A DNA stretch of 64,000 bases from SZUA-378 sp036652815 (lineage in GTDB: Bacteria; Bacillota; Clostridia; Lachnospirales; Lachnospiraceae), in contig JAVVVE010000011.1 of assembly GCA_036652815.1 (NCBI GenBank), positions 1-64,000 of the forward strand. Direction: 5' to 3'. Below, one piece after another: positions 42,813-51,662 of this stretch. A model generated the notes under the pieces. It was not told where the DNA came from and ran no database searches. It saw nothing but the letters and a program-made list of their open reading frames with translations. Position 1 is the first letter of the stretch, and each line of letters opens with the position of its first letter. Position numbers and translations under genes: made by a program.

Positions 42813-43802
42813 ATGGTATCAATTAAAGATGTAGCAAAAGAGGCGGGAGTCGCCATCTCCACGGTTTCCAAGGTCTTAAATCATTATCCCAATGTAAGTG
42901 AATCTACCAAACAAAACGTAAGACAGGCGATTGCAAAGCTACACTATGTGCCTAATACAATAGCAGCCGCACTCTCTTCCAAGCAATCGGGGCGGGTGGC
43001 ACTCCTTATGAATCTAGAGACGCAGACGCAGGCAATTGACGAGATCGGGATGCAATATCTGTCCGGCGCGATTTGTGCCGCTACAGAATTGGAGATGGAT
43101 GTTATTACTGTCTTTTTCTCTATGATTCAAAATAAACCGTTGGAAGAGATTGTGCGATATTTTCAATCTCAAAATATTACAGGGATCGTAATCTATGGGA
43201 TTTCGAAGAAAGATAGGATCCTGACACAGTTGATTGACAGTGAAGTATTTAAGATCGTCGTTGTGGATGCACCGTTGGTTAATGCCAGCACTTCCTGTGT
43301 ATGGATTGATTATAAGCGGGCACAATATGACATTGCTCGAAAAACCATTACAGAGAATCATGCAAAACGCATCCTCTATCTGGCAGGAAAAAGAGAGGCT
43401 TATCCGACCAATGAGCAGATTAGCGGGATACAGAAACTGGTACGGGAACAGGACTTGACCTTACTGATTAGAGAAGGGCGCTCCAGCGAATTGGAAGCCA
43501 GAAAATTGACCTATCAGTACGGAGCACACAAGGATATCATCGTATGTGCGACTGACCTCATGGCAATCGGTGCAATGAAGGCACTGATGGATATGGATAT
43601 TTTTCGCCCGGTATGCGGTTTTGATGGGATTATTCTGATGGGCTATGTAGGAAAACAGATGAATACTGTGAAACAAAATTTTTATCAGGTGTCCGGAGAA
43701 GCAGTCAGAGAAGTGCATAGACTGATGGCGGATGGACAAGGTAAGAACATCGTTTTAGATTACAATCTGGTGCGGATGCGTTATATCGACATTATCTGCT
43801 AA
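42813..43802 (+). CDS. LacI-family transcriptional regulator
   Basis: 329 residues from ATG 42813. A GTG at 42804 is too close to the GAGAGG site. The N-terminal HTH is SIKDVAKEAGVAISTVSKVLN with hinge helix YVPNTIAAALSSKQSG. A periplasmic-binding-protein-like effector domain follows. It lies directly before glgP and a palindromic operator, so it is the likely regulator of glycogen phosphorylase. Its effector is unknown. Confidence 0.85.
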   Translation: MVSIKDVAKEAGVAISTVSKVLNHYPNVSESTKQNVRQAIAKLHYVPNTIAAALSSKQSGRVALLMNLETQTQAIDEIGMQYLSGAICAATELEMDVITVFFSMIQNKPLEEIVRYFQSQNITGIVIYGISKKDRILTQLIDSEVFKIVVVDAPLVNASTSCVWIDYKRAQYDIARKTITENHAKRILYLAGKREAYPTNEQISGIQKLVREQDLTLLIREGRSSELEARKLTYQYGAHKDIIVCATDLMAIGAMKALMDMDIFRPVCGFDGIILMGYVGKQMNTVKQNFYQVSGEAVREVHRLMADGQGKNIVLDYNLVRMRYIDIIC

Positions 43803-43816
43803 AGATAAATTAATAC

Positions 43817-43845
43817 TTGCGGAAAACGTTTTCCTGTGGTATGGT
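43817..43845 (+). promoter_or_regulatory. Promoter of glgP
   Basis: TTGCGG (43817-43822), a 17-bp spacer and TATGGT (43840-43845). The spacer contains the palindrome at 43821-43834. Confidence 0.55.
43821..43834. promoter_or_regulatory. LacI-type operator within the glgP promoter
   Basis: GGAAAACGTTTTCC is a perfect 14-bp palindrome with the central CG typical of LacI/CcpA-family sites. It sits between the -35 and -10 boxes, so a bound regulator would block initiation. The LacI gene directly upstream is the likely source; CcpA is the alternative. Confidence 0.7.
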
Positions 43846-43905
43846 TTCTTTTAGAACGATAAATTTGCTGATAAAACAGATCACAAAGTGTGGAGGAATT
43901 AAATT

Positions 43906-46221
43906 ATGACGTTACAACTTAAGATGCAAAGAGAAGTTATGCTGATGAACCTGGAACAAAGACTGGAAACACTAACACAGGAAAAATACAACAAGACAGT
44001 GTCTGATTGCACCGACCGTGAATTATATTATGTAATATTGTGTTTGTCTAAGGGATTGATGAATGTTACAACACCGATTTCGGGGGATAAAAAAGTATAT
44101 TATATTTCTGCAGAATTTTTGATTGGTAAATTATTATCCAATAATCTGCTTAACCTCGGGGTCTACGATAAATTAGATGAGATTTTAAAATCAAAAGGAA
44201 AGAGTCTGAGTCTGATTGAAGAAGTAGAGCCGGAGCCATCTTTGGGAAATGGGGGACTGGGCAGACTGGCAGCTTGCTTTTTGGATTCCATCGCTACGTT
44301 AGGCTTACCGGGAGAAGGAATCGGTCTTAATTATCATATGGGACTCTTTAAACAAGAATTTAAAGATCATTTGCAAAATACTGTACCGAATGATTGGATT
44401 GAACCGGAATCATGGCTGAATAAAACAGATGTTACGTTTAAGGTTAATTTCGGTGACAGACAGGTTGTGTCCAGACTTTATGATATTGATGTGGCAGGAT
44501 ACAATAACGGTACGAACAAATTACGTCTCTTTGATATAGAATCCATAGACGAATCTATTGTGAAGGAAGGGATTGATTTTGATAAAGAGGATATTGAAAA
44601 GAATCTTACACTCTTTCTTTATCCGGATGATTCTGATGAAGCGGGACAATTGTTACGTATTTATCAGCAATATTTTATGGTTAGTAATGCGGCCCAGTTA
44701 ATCCTTTCAGAGATGCGCACAAAGCAATACGACCTTCGTAAGATGTATGAACACGCAGTGATTCAGATTAATGATACCCATCCTACCATGGTGATTCCGG
44801 AGTTGATCCGTATCCTGATGGAAGAAAAAGCCTTTACGATGGACGAGGCGATTGAAGTGGTCAGCAAAACTTGTGCCTACACCAATCATACCATATTGTC
44901 AGAAGCTCTTGAAAAATGGCCATTGGCATATCTGGAAAAAGTGGTACCACAATTAGTTCCGATCATCAAAGAATTAGATAAGAGAGTCGCAGCGAAGTAT
45001 AAAGATCCTCGGGTACAGATTATTGATAAAGAGAAGCGTGTGCATATGGCACATATTGATATTCATTATGGATTTAGCGTAAATGGCGTAGCAGCGATCC
45101 ATACGGAGATTTTGAAAGAAACTGAATTGAAACCTTTCTATGATATTTATCCGGAGAAGTTCAACAATAAAACGAACGGTATTACGTTTAGAAGATGGCT
45201 CTTGTCCTGTAATAAGGAGTTGGCTGATTATTTAACACAGACCATAGGAGAAGGCTATAAGCGAGACGCCACACGTTTGGAACAGCTATTAAACTATCGT
45301 GATAATGCGGATGTGTTAGATGCCCTGTATCAGATTAAACAGGTAAAGAAGCAACAGCTTGTAGAATATGTGCAAAAAACACAGGGTGTGACCTTGGATC
45401 AAAATGCTATCTTTGATATTCAGATTAAAAGATTACATGAATATAAGAGACAGCAGATGAATGCACTGTATATCATCCATAAATATTTAGAGATTAAAAA
45501 AGGCAAGAAACCGACGACTCCGATTACTTTTATCTTTGGTGCCAAAGCAGCACCGGCCTATATCATCGCGCAGGATATCATTCATCTGATTTTGGTATTG
45601 CAGGATATCGTGAATCACGATCCGGAGGTAAGTCCGTATATGAAAGTCCTGATGATAGAGAACTATAACGTCAGCAAGGCTGAGAAACTGATTCCGGCAT
45701 GCGATATTTCGGAACAGATCTCACTGGCATCCAAGGAAGCCTCAGGAACCAGTAATATGAAATTTATGCTAAATGGGGCTGTAACACTGGGAACCTCAGA
45801 TGGCGCAAATGTGGAGATTGATGAACTGGTAGGAGAAGATAACATCTATATCTTTGGGGAGAAAAGTGAACAGGTTATCGCTCATTATGAAAAGAAAGAT
45901 TATATACCAAAGAAGCTGTATCAGGCATCACCGGTCATCCGTGAAGCAGTTGATTTTATCGTAGGAAAAGAGGCGATGAAGATAGGACATGCCAAGAACC
46001 TAAAGAGATTATACGGGGAACTGCTGTCCAAGGACTGGTTTATGACATTACTTGACTTTGAAGATTATATCAAGGTAAAGGATCAGATGTTTAGAGATTA
46101 TGAAGATAAAATGAAATGGAAGAAGAGGATGCTTGTCAATATTGCAAAAGCAGGTTTCTTCTCATCCGATAGAACGATTGCAGATTACAATCGGGATATT
46201 TGGAAACTGAATACAAAATAA
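43906..46221 (+). CDS. glgP: Glycogen/alpha-glucan phosphorylase
   Basis: 771 residues, slightly short for the family. It releases glucose 1-phosphate from alpha-1,4-glucans. EPEPSLGNGGLGRLAACFLDS, INDTHPTM, IFDIQIKRLHEYKRQ, and the PLP-binding lysine in EASGTSNMKFMLNGAVTLGTSDGANVE are all in order. GGAGG lies 10 bp before the ATG at 43906. Control by the upstream LacI protein fits. With MalQ and the amylase it completes intracellular maltodextrin use. Confidence 0.93.
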   Translation: MTLQLKMQREVMLMNLEQRLETLTQEKYNKTVSDCTDRELYYVILCLSKGLMNVTTPISGDKKVYYISAEFLIGKLLSNNLLNLGVYDKLDEILKSKGKSLSLIEEVEPEPSLGNGGLGRLAACFLDSIATLGLPGEGIGLNYHMGLFKQEFKDHLQNTVPNDWIEPESWLNKTDVTFKVNFGDRQVVSRLYDIDVAGYNNGTNKLRLFDIESIDESIVKEGIDFDKEDIEKNLTLFLYPDDSDEAGQLLRIYQQYFMVSNAAQLILSEMRTKQYDLRKMYEHAVIQINDTHPTMVIPELIRILMEEKAFTMDEAIEVVSKTCAYTNHTILSEALEKWPLAYLEKVVPQLVPIIKELDKRVAAKYKDPRVQIIDKEKRVHMAHIDIHYGFSVNGVAAIHTEILKETELKPFYDIYPEKFNNKTNGITFRRWLLSCNKELADYLTQTIGEGYKRDATRLEQLLNYRDNADVLDALYQIKQVKKQQLVEYVQKTQGVTLDQNAIFDIQIKRLHEYKRQQMNALYIIHKYLEIKKGKKPTTPITFIFGAKAAPAYIIAQDIIHLILVLQDIVNHDPEVSPYMKVLMIENYNVSKAEKLIPACDISEQISLASKEASGTSNMKFMLNGAVTLGTSDGANVEIDELVGEDNIYIFGEKSEQVIAHYEKKDYIPKKLYQASPVIREAVDFIVGKEAMKIGHAKNLKRLYGELLSKDWFMTLLDFEDYIKVKDQMFRDYEDKMKWKKRMLVNIAKAGFFSSDRTIADYNRDIWKLNTK

Positions 46222-46271
46222 ACACAAAACCGGCCACAAGATGGTAAAACGTCTGTGACCGGTTTTGTGTT
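46222..46271. terminator. Hairpin terminator between convergent genes
   Basis: ACACAAAACCGGCCACA pairs with TGTGACCGGTTTTGTGT with one mismatch. The T run is inside the stem on the plus strand and an equivalent T run exists on the minus strand, so it may act for both glgP and the convergent 46304-46768 gene. Confidence 0.75.
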
Positions 46272-46303
46272 CGATATCCCGGAGGTAAAAGCAGGGGCAG
46301 GTT

Positions 46304-46768
46304 TCAGTTGCTTTCAGAGGATGGTGGAGGAAGAATCTGTGCCTTGGTGAGAGAGGCCTGAATCGCATCCAATAACACCATGCTGGTATATTTGTTGTCA
46401 TCAGAATAGGTAATACCATCAAAAGACTGGTTCTCACAGATCTGATTAACCAGGTCTTGAAAAGAAGGTTCGATCAGAGGGTACATGGTAGTCACTGCTT
46501 CATCCAAATTTACCAGACGGATAGAATTGATATTATTTTCGTCAACAACAACTTCGATATCTATGGTATTGTCATTCAGGGTAAGAGAGGTAGTATAGAC
46601 CCCCGGTATGTAGGTGCTTGCAGGTACAGCGGTGTTTGGATTCTTCTTGCCGTCCGGTAGGAACATGATTATGATAAGTATGACAAAAAGAATGCCAAGG
46701 GCGATAAAAATACCGGTATAGATCAGTTCCTTTAGATGCAGAACAACAATTTTTGTTTTAGAACTCAT
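46304..46768 (-). CDS. Membrane-anchored protein with FMN-bind-like domain
   Basis: 154 residues. A basic N terminus is followed by one membrane helix (about 14-36), and the rest is extracellular. GVYTTSLTLNDNTIDIEVVVDENNINSI and the final TSMVLLDAIQASLTKA recall FMN-bind (PF04205) domains, which are covalently flavinylated in some redox systems. The canonical flavinylated Ser/Thr segment (SGATxT) is not clear, so flavin binding is doubtful. It may be only structurally related. Confidence 0.5.
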   Translation of the reverse strand: MSSKTKIVVLHLKELIYTGIFIALGILFVILIIIMFLPDGKKNPNTAVPASTYIPGVYTTSLTLNDNTIDIEVVVDENNINSIRLVNLDEAVTTMYPLIEPSFQDLVNQICENQSFDGITYSDDNKYTSMVLLDAIQASLTKAQILPPPSSESN

Positions 46769-46823
46769 AGTAATATCCCCATTTAATTTGTTTTTTATAT
46801 TCTATGAAAGGAAGGGGAAAAGT

Positions 46824-46925
46824 ATGAATAAAACCAATCAACCTGAAAATATTGACAGAGAGCAAGCCACCCTTTATGATAATACCATAAAAGGATCCAA
46901 CGGCAGGGCTGGAAAGACGGGGTAG
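46824..46925 (+). CDS. Possible 33-residue small protein upstream of dapF
   Basis: ATG 46824 follows AAAGGAAGGGG at 46807-46817. The hydrophilic peptide (MNKTNQPENIDREQATLYDN and a Gly/Lys-rich tail) stops at 46925, 7 bp before the dapF ATG. GTAGAAGGA at its stop serves dapF. It may be a real small protein or a leader that couples translation. No family is recognised. Confidence 0.4.
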   Translation: MNKTNQPENIDREQATLYDNTIKGSNGRAGKTG

Positions 46926-46932
46926 AAGGAAT

Positions 46933-47766
46933 ATGAAATTTACAAAGATGCATGGTTGTGGCAATGATTATATCTATGTGAATGGGTTTGAAGAGCAAGT
47001 GACAAATAAGCCAGAAACAGTGAGACGGTTGAGCGACAGACATTTTGGTATCGGCGGGGATGGGGTTATCTTTATCAATCCATCAAAAGAAGCGGATTTT
47101 GAGATGGAGATGTATAATGCAGATGGCAGCAGAGGACAGATGTGTGGAAATGGAATTCGCTGTGTGGGTAAATTTGTCTATGATAAAGGGATGACAGATA
47201 AGACTCAGATTAGCGTGGTGAGCTTTGGTGCTATGAAATATCTGGATCTTACGGTAAAGAATGGAGTGGTAGACAGTGTATGCGTGAATATGGGAGAACC
47301 GGAATTAGAGGCAGACAAGATACCGGTTATTTCGGAGCATGCAACAGTTCTGTCAGAACCTATTGAAGTGGATGGTATCTCTTATCTGATGACCTGTGTA
47401 TCTATGGGAAATCCGCATGCCGTGATATTTGTGGATGAGGTATCAGAGCTGGAGTTGACCGGGATCGGCCCTAAATTGGAAAAGCATGCGAGATTTCCAG
47501 AGAGAACGAATACAGAATTTGTGCAGGTATTAGACCGTCATACGGTATCGATGCGAGTCTGGGAGCGAGGTACCGGAGAGACACTGGCTTGTGGAACAGG
47601 GTGCTGTGCTACGGTGGTTGCCGCTATCTTAAATGGTTTGACGGATAATGAAGTAACTGTTAAACTGTTAGGTGGCAGTTTGTTGATACGTTGGGATCGC
47701 TCCACCAATCTACTCTATATGACAGGACCTGCGGTTACTGTATTTGAAGGTACCATCGATCTATAA
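46933..47766 (+). CDS. dapF: Diaminopimelate epimerase
   Basis: 277 residues. It interconverts LL- and meso-diaminopimelate. The first catalytic cysteine lies in GSRGQMCGNGIRC and the second in ETLACGTGCCATV. FTKMHGCGNDYIYV and DRHFGIGGDGVI are N-terminal hallmarks. It is 49 bp from dapL, and together they give the aminotransferase route to meso-DAP for lysine and peptidoglycan. Confidence 0.94.
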   Translation: MKFTKMHGCGNDYIYVNGFEEQVTNKPETVRRLSDRHFGIGGDGVIFINPSKEADFEMEMYNADGSRGQMCGNGIRCVGKFVYDKGMTDKTQISVVSFGAMKYLDLTVKNGVVDSVCVNMGEPELEADKIPVISEHATVLSEPIEVDGISYLMTCVSMGNPHAVIFVDEVSELELTGIGPKLEKHARFPERTNTEFVQVLDRHTVSMRVWERGTGETLACGTGCCATVVAAILNGLTDNEVTVKLLGGSLLIRWDRSTNLLYMTGPAVTVFEGTIDL

Positions 47767-47815
47767 GCAGCTTTTTTAGACAACATACGATGAAAGAATC
47801 AGGAGGAACAAGAAT

Positions 47816-49030
47816 ATGTTTCAGGTAAATGATAATTATCTTAAATTACAGGGCAGTTATCTATTCTCAACGATTGGGAAAAAAGTGGCGGCTTACTCAC
47901 AAGAACATCCGGACAAAAAGATTATCAGACTGGGGATTGGTGATGTGACACAACCATTGGCACCGGCTATTATCACAGCATTGCATACGGCAGTGGATGA
48001 GATGGGGGATGCTGCAACCTTCAGAGGATATGCACCGGATATGGGATATGAATTTTTACGAACAGCGATAGCAGAGAATGATTATAAAGCAAGAGGCTGT
48101 GAAATCTATGCAGATGAGATATTTATCTCGGATGGAGCCAAAGGAGATTCCGGTAATATTCAGGAGATATTTAGTGTAAATAATAAAATTGCAGTATGTG
48201 ATCCGGTCTATCCGGTGTATGTGGATACCAATGTAATGGCGGGCAGAACCGGCACCTATGATGTCGCAACAGAGAACTGGAGTGATGTCATCTATATGCC
48301 ATGTACCGAAGAAAATAATTTTGCACCGGAATTACCAACGAGAACGCCGGACATTATCTATCTGTGTTTTCCTAATAATCCGACAGGTTCTACGATTACT
48401 AAGTCACAATTACAGGAATGGGTAGATTATGCCAATCAAGTAGGCGCTGTGATCATCTATGATGCTGCATATGAAGCATATGTATCCGAAGAAGACGTCG
48501 CACATACCATCTATGAATGTGCGGGAGCCAGAACCTGTGCGATAGAACTCCGTTCTTTCTCTAAGAATGCCGGATTTACGGGAGTACGCCTCGGTTGTAC
48601 CGTGATACCGAAAGAACTGAAATCGGGAGAAGTATCTCTGCATTCCCTGTGGGCAAGAAGGCATGGTACCAAATATAACGGAGCTCCATATATTGTGCAA
48701 AGAGCGGGAGAAGCAGTCTATTCAGCAGAAGGAAAAACACAGCTGAAAGAGCAGGTCGCTTATTATATGAAGAATGCAAAGTATATTTACGATGGATTAA
48801 AGACAGCCGGTTATCGCGTATCGGGTGGTGTGAATGCTCCTTATATCTGGCTAAAAGCACCAAACCACATGACTAGCTGGGAATTTTTCGATTACTTATT
48901 AGAACGTGCCAATGTCGTAGGAACACCGGGTTCGGGATTCGGGCCAAGTGGTGAGACTTATTTCCGGCTGACTGCATTTGGCAGCTATGAGAATACCGTA
49001 GAAGCGATGAAACGAATCAAGGCTCTCTAG
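47816..49030 (+). CDS. dapL: LL-diaminopimelate aminotransferase
   Basis: 404 residues. It converts tetrahydrodipicolinate directly to LL-DAP with glutamate. RLGIGDVTQPLAP, SDGAKGDSGNIQEIF, CFPNNPTGSTI and the PLP lysine in ELRSFSKNAGFTGVRLG are present. This DapL variant is found in clostridia and some other lineages and avoids succinylated intermediates. AGGAGG lies 8 bp before the ATG. Confidence 0.94.
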   Translation: MFQVNDNYLKLQGSYLFSTIGKKVAAYSQEHPDKKIIRLGIGDVTQPLAPAIITALHTAVDEMGDAATFRGYAPDMGYEFLRTAIAENDYKARGCEIYADEIFISDGAKGDSGNIQEIFSVNNKIAVCDPVYPVYVDTNVMAGRTGTYDVATENWSDVIYMPCTEENNFAPELPTRTPDIIYLCFPNNPTGSTITKSQLQEWVDYANQVGAVIIYDAAYEAYVSEEDVAHTIYECAGARTCAIELRSFSKNAGFTGVRLGCTVIPKELKSGEVSLHSLWARRHGTKYNGAPYIVQRAGEAVYSAEGKTQLKEQVAYYMKNAKYIYDGLKTAGYRVSGGVNAPYIWLKAPNHMTSWEFFDYLLERANVVGTPGSGFGPSGETYFRLTAFGSYENTVEAMKRIKAL

Positions 49031-49063
49031 TGAGACCTGAGAAAACATACAAAATACACAAAA

Positions 49064-49129
49064 ACAGGCACCCATAATTGGAAGTAGTGACAAAGTTGTA
49101 TAAAAGTGTTGCATTCCAAGGGTGTCTGT
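49064..49129. repeat. Long imperfect inverted repeat around a -35 box
   Basis: ACAGGCACCC (49064-49073) faces GGGTGTCTGT (49120-49129), and TTGGAA (49078-49083) faces TTCCAA (49114-49119). The loop is 30 bp. It follows dapL and contains the -35 box of the next promoter. No T run follows, so it is not a clear terminator. Confidence 0.55.
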
Positions 49130-49137
49130 GATAGTAT
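49109..49137 (+). promoter_or_regulatory. Promoter of the maltodextrin transport operon
   Basis: TTGCAT (49109-49114), a 17-bp spacer and TAGTAT (49132-49137). The transcript would have a leader of about 185 nt. Confidence 0.5.
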
Positions 49138-49152
49138 CAATTTAGAGTTAAT

Positions 49153-49164
49153 GGAAACGTTACC
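49153..49164. promoter_or_regulatory. LacI-type operator of the maltodextrin operon
   Basis: GGAAACGTTACC is a near-palindrome about 10 bp after the predicted start, with the AACGTT core shared with the glgP operator. It is followed by three imperfect TACCGACA-like repeats to about 49190. The LacI protein at 54037-55071 is the likely ligand. Confidence 0.6.
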
Positions 49165-49329
49165 GACACCGATACCGACAACGGTACCAATGATGATACA
49201 GAAGAGAAAAACATGACCTATTAATTCGGGGAATAAGTAGTCCCAACGATGTATATACTGATATAAGCTGTATTAATACAGGAATGGGATTCAACACATT
49301 TATGGAAAAGAAAGAGAGAGGTATCAGTT

Positions 49330-50733
49330 ATGAAGAAAAAAGTAATTAGTACATTGTTAAGCGTAGCTATGGTAGCTACCTTACTGGTAGGATGCGGAAG
49401 CAAAGCAGAAGCACCAGCAGCAGAGACACCGGCTGCAACAGAAGCGGCACCTGCAACAGAAGCAGCACCTGCAACAGAAGCTGCAGCAGCAGGAGAAGGC
49501 AAAGTATACTACTTGAGCTTTAAACCTGAATCAGATGCGATTTGGCAAGACCTTGCTAAGAAATATACAGCAGAGACCGGTGTAGAAGTTAAAGTGGTAA
49601 CAGCAGCAAACGGAACCTATGAGCAAACTTTGAAATCAGAGATTGCTAATACAGAAGCACCTACTTTATTCCAAATTAATGGACCTGTAGGATATCAATC
49701 ATGGTCAGAGTATTGTGCAGACTTAAAAGATACCGAACTGTATAGCTGGTTACTCGATAAGAGTCTTGCAGTTACAGGAGATGACGGCGGCGTTTATGGT
49801 ATCCCTTATGTAGTAGAAGGATATGGTATCATCTACAACAACGCGATCATGGATAAATACTTTGCAATGGATGGCGCAAAAGCAGCTTCTATGGACGAGA
49901 TTAATAACTTTGATACTTTAAAAGCAGTCGTAGAAGATATGCAGTCTAAAAAAGATAAGTTAGGAATCGAGGGCGTGTTTGGTTCTACTTCTCTGACTCC
50001 CGGCGATGACTGGAGATGGCAGACACATTTAGCTAATATTCCGGTATACTATGAGTACAAAGATAAGAACGTTACAGATACAGATAACTTAGAATTCACA
50101 TACAGTGATAACTATAAGAATATCTTCGATTTATACATCAACAATTCTTGTACAGAACCGGGACTGCTTGGCAGCAAATCAGTAGATGATTCTATGGCTG
50201 AATTGGCATTAGGCAAAGCAGCTATGATTCAAAACGGTAACTGGGGATGGGGACAAATCGCAGGCGTTGATGGTAACGTTGTGAAAGAAACAGATGTTAA
50301 ATTCTTACCTATCTATACCGGCATCAAAGGAGAAGAGAAACAGGGCTTATGTACAGGTACAGAGAACTTCTTCGCAATCAACAGTCAGGCATCAGAAGCA
50401 GATCAAAAAGCATCTATCGCATTTGTAGAATGGTTATTTAGTTCTGAAACAGGAAAAGCAGCAGTTACTAATGATTTAGGATTCATCGCTCCATTTAATA
50501 CTTTCTCAGACGCTGAGAAACCAAAAGATCCATTGGCACAGGAAGTTATCAAATATATGGCAGATACTTCTAAGACCAGTGTAGCTTGGAACTTCACATC
50601 ATTCCCTAGTCAACAGTTCAAAGATGACTTCGGTGCAGCATTACTTGAATATGCAGCAGGAAGCATCAAATGGGATGACGTTAAGACAACCGTTGTAGAT
50701 TCATGGGCAGCTGAAAAAGCGGCAACTAAATAG
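49330..50733 (+). CDS. Extracellular maltodextrin-binding lipoprotein
   Basis: 467 residues. Lipoprotein signal peptide with lipobox LVGC and lipidated C22. Then a Pro/Ala/Thr/Glu linker of about 33 residues made of APATEA repeats, and a type 1 sugar-binding domain (YYLSFKPESDAIWQDLAKKYTAETGVEV at its start). The YGIPYVVEGYGIIYN and NGNWGWGQI blocks fit the MalE/cyclodextrin-binding group. It delivers oligosaccharides to the two permeases encoded next. A hairpin after the stop may favour higher expression of this subunit. Confidence 0.85.
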   Translation: MKKKVISTLLSVAMVATLLVGCGSKAEAPAAETPAATEAAPATEAAPATEAAAAGEGKVYYLSFKPESDAIWQDLAKKYTAETGVEVKVVTAANGTYEQTLKSEIANTEAPTLFQINGPVGYQSWSEYCADLKDTELYSWLLDKSLAVTGDDGGVYGIPYVVEGYGIIYNNAIMDKYFAMDGAKAASMDEINNFDTLKAVVEDMQSKKDKLGIEGVFGSTSLTPGDDWRWQTHLANIPVYYEYKDKNVTDTDNLEFTYSDNYKNIFDLYINNSCTEPGLLGSKSVDDSMAELALGKAAMIQNGNWGWGQIAGVDGNVVKETDVKFLPIYTGIKGEEKQGLCTGTENFFAINSQASEADQKASIAFVEWLFSSETGKAAVTNDLGFIAPFNTFSDAEKPKDPLAQEVIKYMADTSKTSVAWNFTSFPSQQFKDDFGAALLEYAAGSIKWDDVKTTVVDSWAAEKAATK

Positions 50734-50751
50734 GACTCATAACTCTAATTC

Positions 50752-50791
50752 AAAGGGTGAGGACGGGGCAACCTCTTCTCACCCTTTTTAT
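50752..50791 (+). terminator. Intercistronic hairpin, possible partial terminator
   Basis: AAAGGGTGAG (50752-50761) pairs with CTCACCCTTT (50778-50787), with further T residues after it. Between binding-protein and permease genes such a structure commonly lowers downstream expression. Confidence 0.75.
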
Positions 50792-50819
50792 AGAAAAAAT
50801 GAAAGGAGCATGGTAAGAT

Positions 50820-51662
50820 ATGCAAAAGACATTAAAAAAATATTTTGTGGTCTTTACAGTACCAACCCTCATCGCTTTTTGTTTTGCGTTTATAGTTCCA
50901 TTTGCAATGGGATTGTATTTATCTTTTTGCAAATTCACAACAGTTACCAATGCAAAATTTATAGGATTTGATAATTATATTCAGGCTTTTGCAAAACCGG
51001 ATTTTGTTAACTCCATGTGGTTTACGATTAAATTTGCAGTGGTTGCGATTTTAACCATTAATGTATTTGCGTTTGCTTTATCATTATTATTAACGAAGAA
51101 AATAAAAGGAACCAATATATTCAGAACGGTCTTTTTTATGCCCAACTTAATCGGTGGTATTATTCTGGGCTATATATGGCAGTCTATGATTAATGCACTT
51201 TTAGTAAACTATGGCACAACATTAGTTGCCAATGCAAAGTTTGGGTTTATTGGATTGGTAGTGCTGATGAATTGGCAACTGATTGGATATATGATGATTA
51301 TCTATATCGCCGGTCTTCAGAATGTTCCTATGGATCTCATTGAAGCGGCCGAAATCGACGGAGCTACCGGTTGGCAGACCTTACTTAAAATCAAGATACC
51401 GATGGTTATGCCATCTATTTCCATCTGTTTATTCTTAACATTATCAAATTGCTTCAAGTTATTTGATCAGAACTTAGCTTTAACAGCAGGGGCACCTTCT
51501 AAGAAAACAGCGATGATGGCACTTGATATCTACAATACCTTTTATGGGAGAGTCGGATTTGAAGGTGTTGGTCAGGCCAAAGCGGTTATGTTCTTTATCC
51601 TTGTGGCAGTGATTGCCATTACACAATTAGTAGTTACAAGAAGTAAGGAGGTAGAACAATAA
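50820..51662 (+). CDS. Sugar ABC transporter permease (MalF-like)
   Basis: 280 residues with six membrane helices. The EAA loop that contacts the ATPase is EAAEIDGATGWQTLLKIKIPMVMP. FFMPNLIGGIILGYIWQ and NWQLIGYMMIIYIAGLQ are typical of the MalF/UgpA family. It overlaps the next gene by one base. AAAGGAG precedes the start. Confidence 0.88.
   Translation: MQKTLKKYFVVFTVPTLIAFCFAFIVPFAMGLYLSFCKFTTVTNAKFIGFDNYIQAFAKPDFVNSMWFTIKFAVVAILTINVFAFALSLLLTKKIKGTNIFRTVFFMPNLIGGIILGYIWQSMINALLVNYGTTLVANAKFGFIGLVVLMNWQLIGYMMIIYIAGLQNVPMDLIEAAEIDGATGWQTLLKIKIPMVMPSISICLFLTLSNCFKLFDQNLALTAGAPSKKTAMMALDIYNTFYGRVGFEGVGQAKAVMFFILVAVIAITQLVVTRSKEVEQ

Noticed and set aside
49425..49495. A coding minisatellite subject to phase variation in the binding protein
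   Set aside because: The APATEA repeats encode an ordinary lipoprotein linker and the units are multiples of three, so no frame switching would follow.
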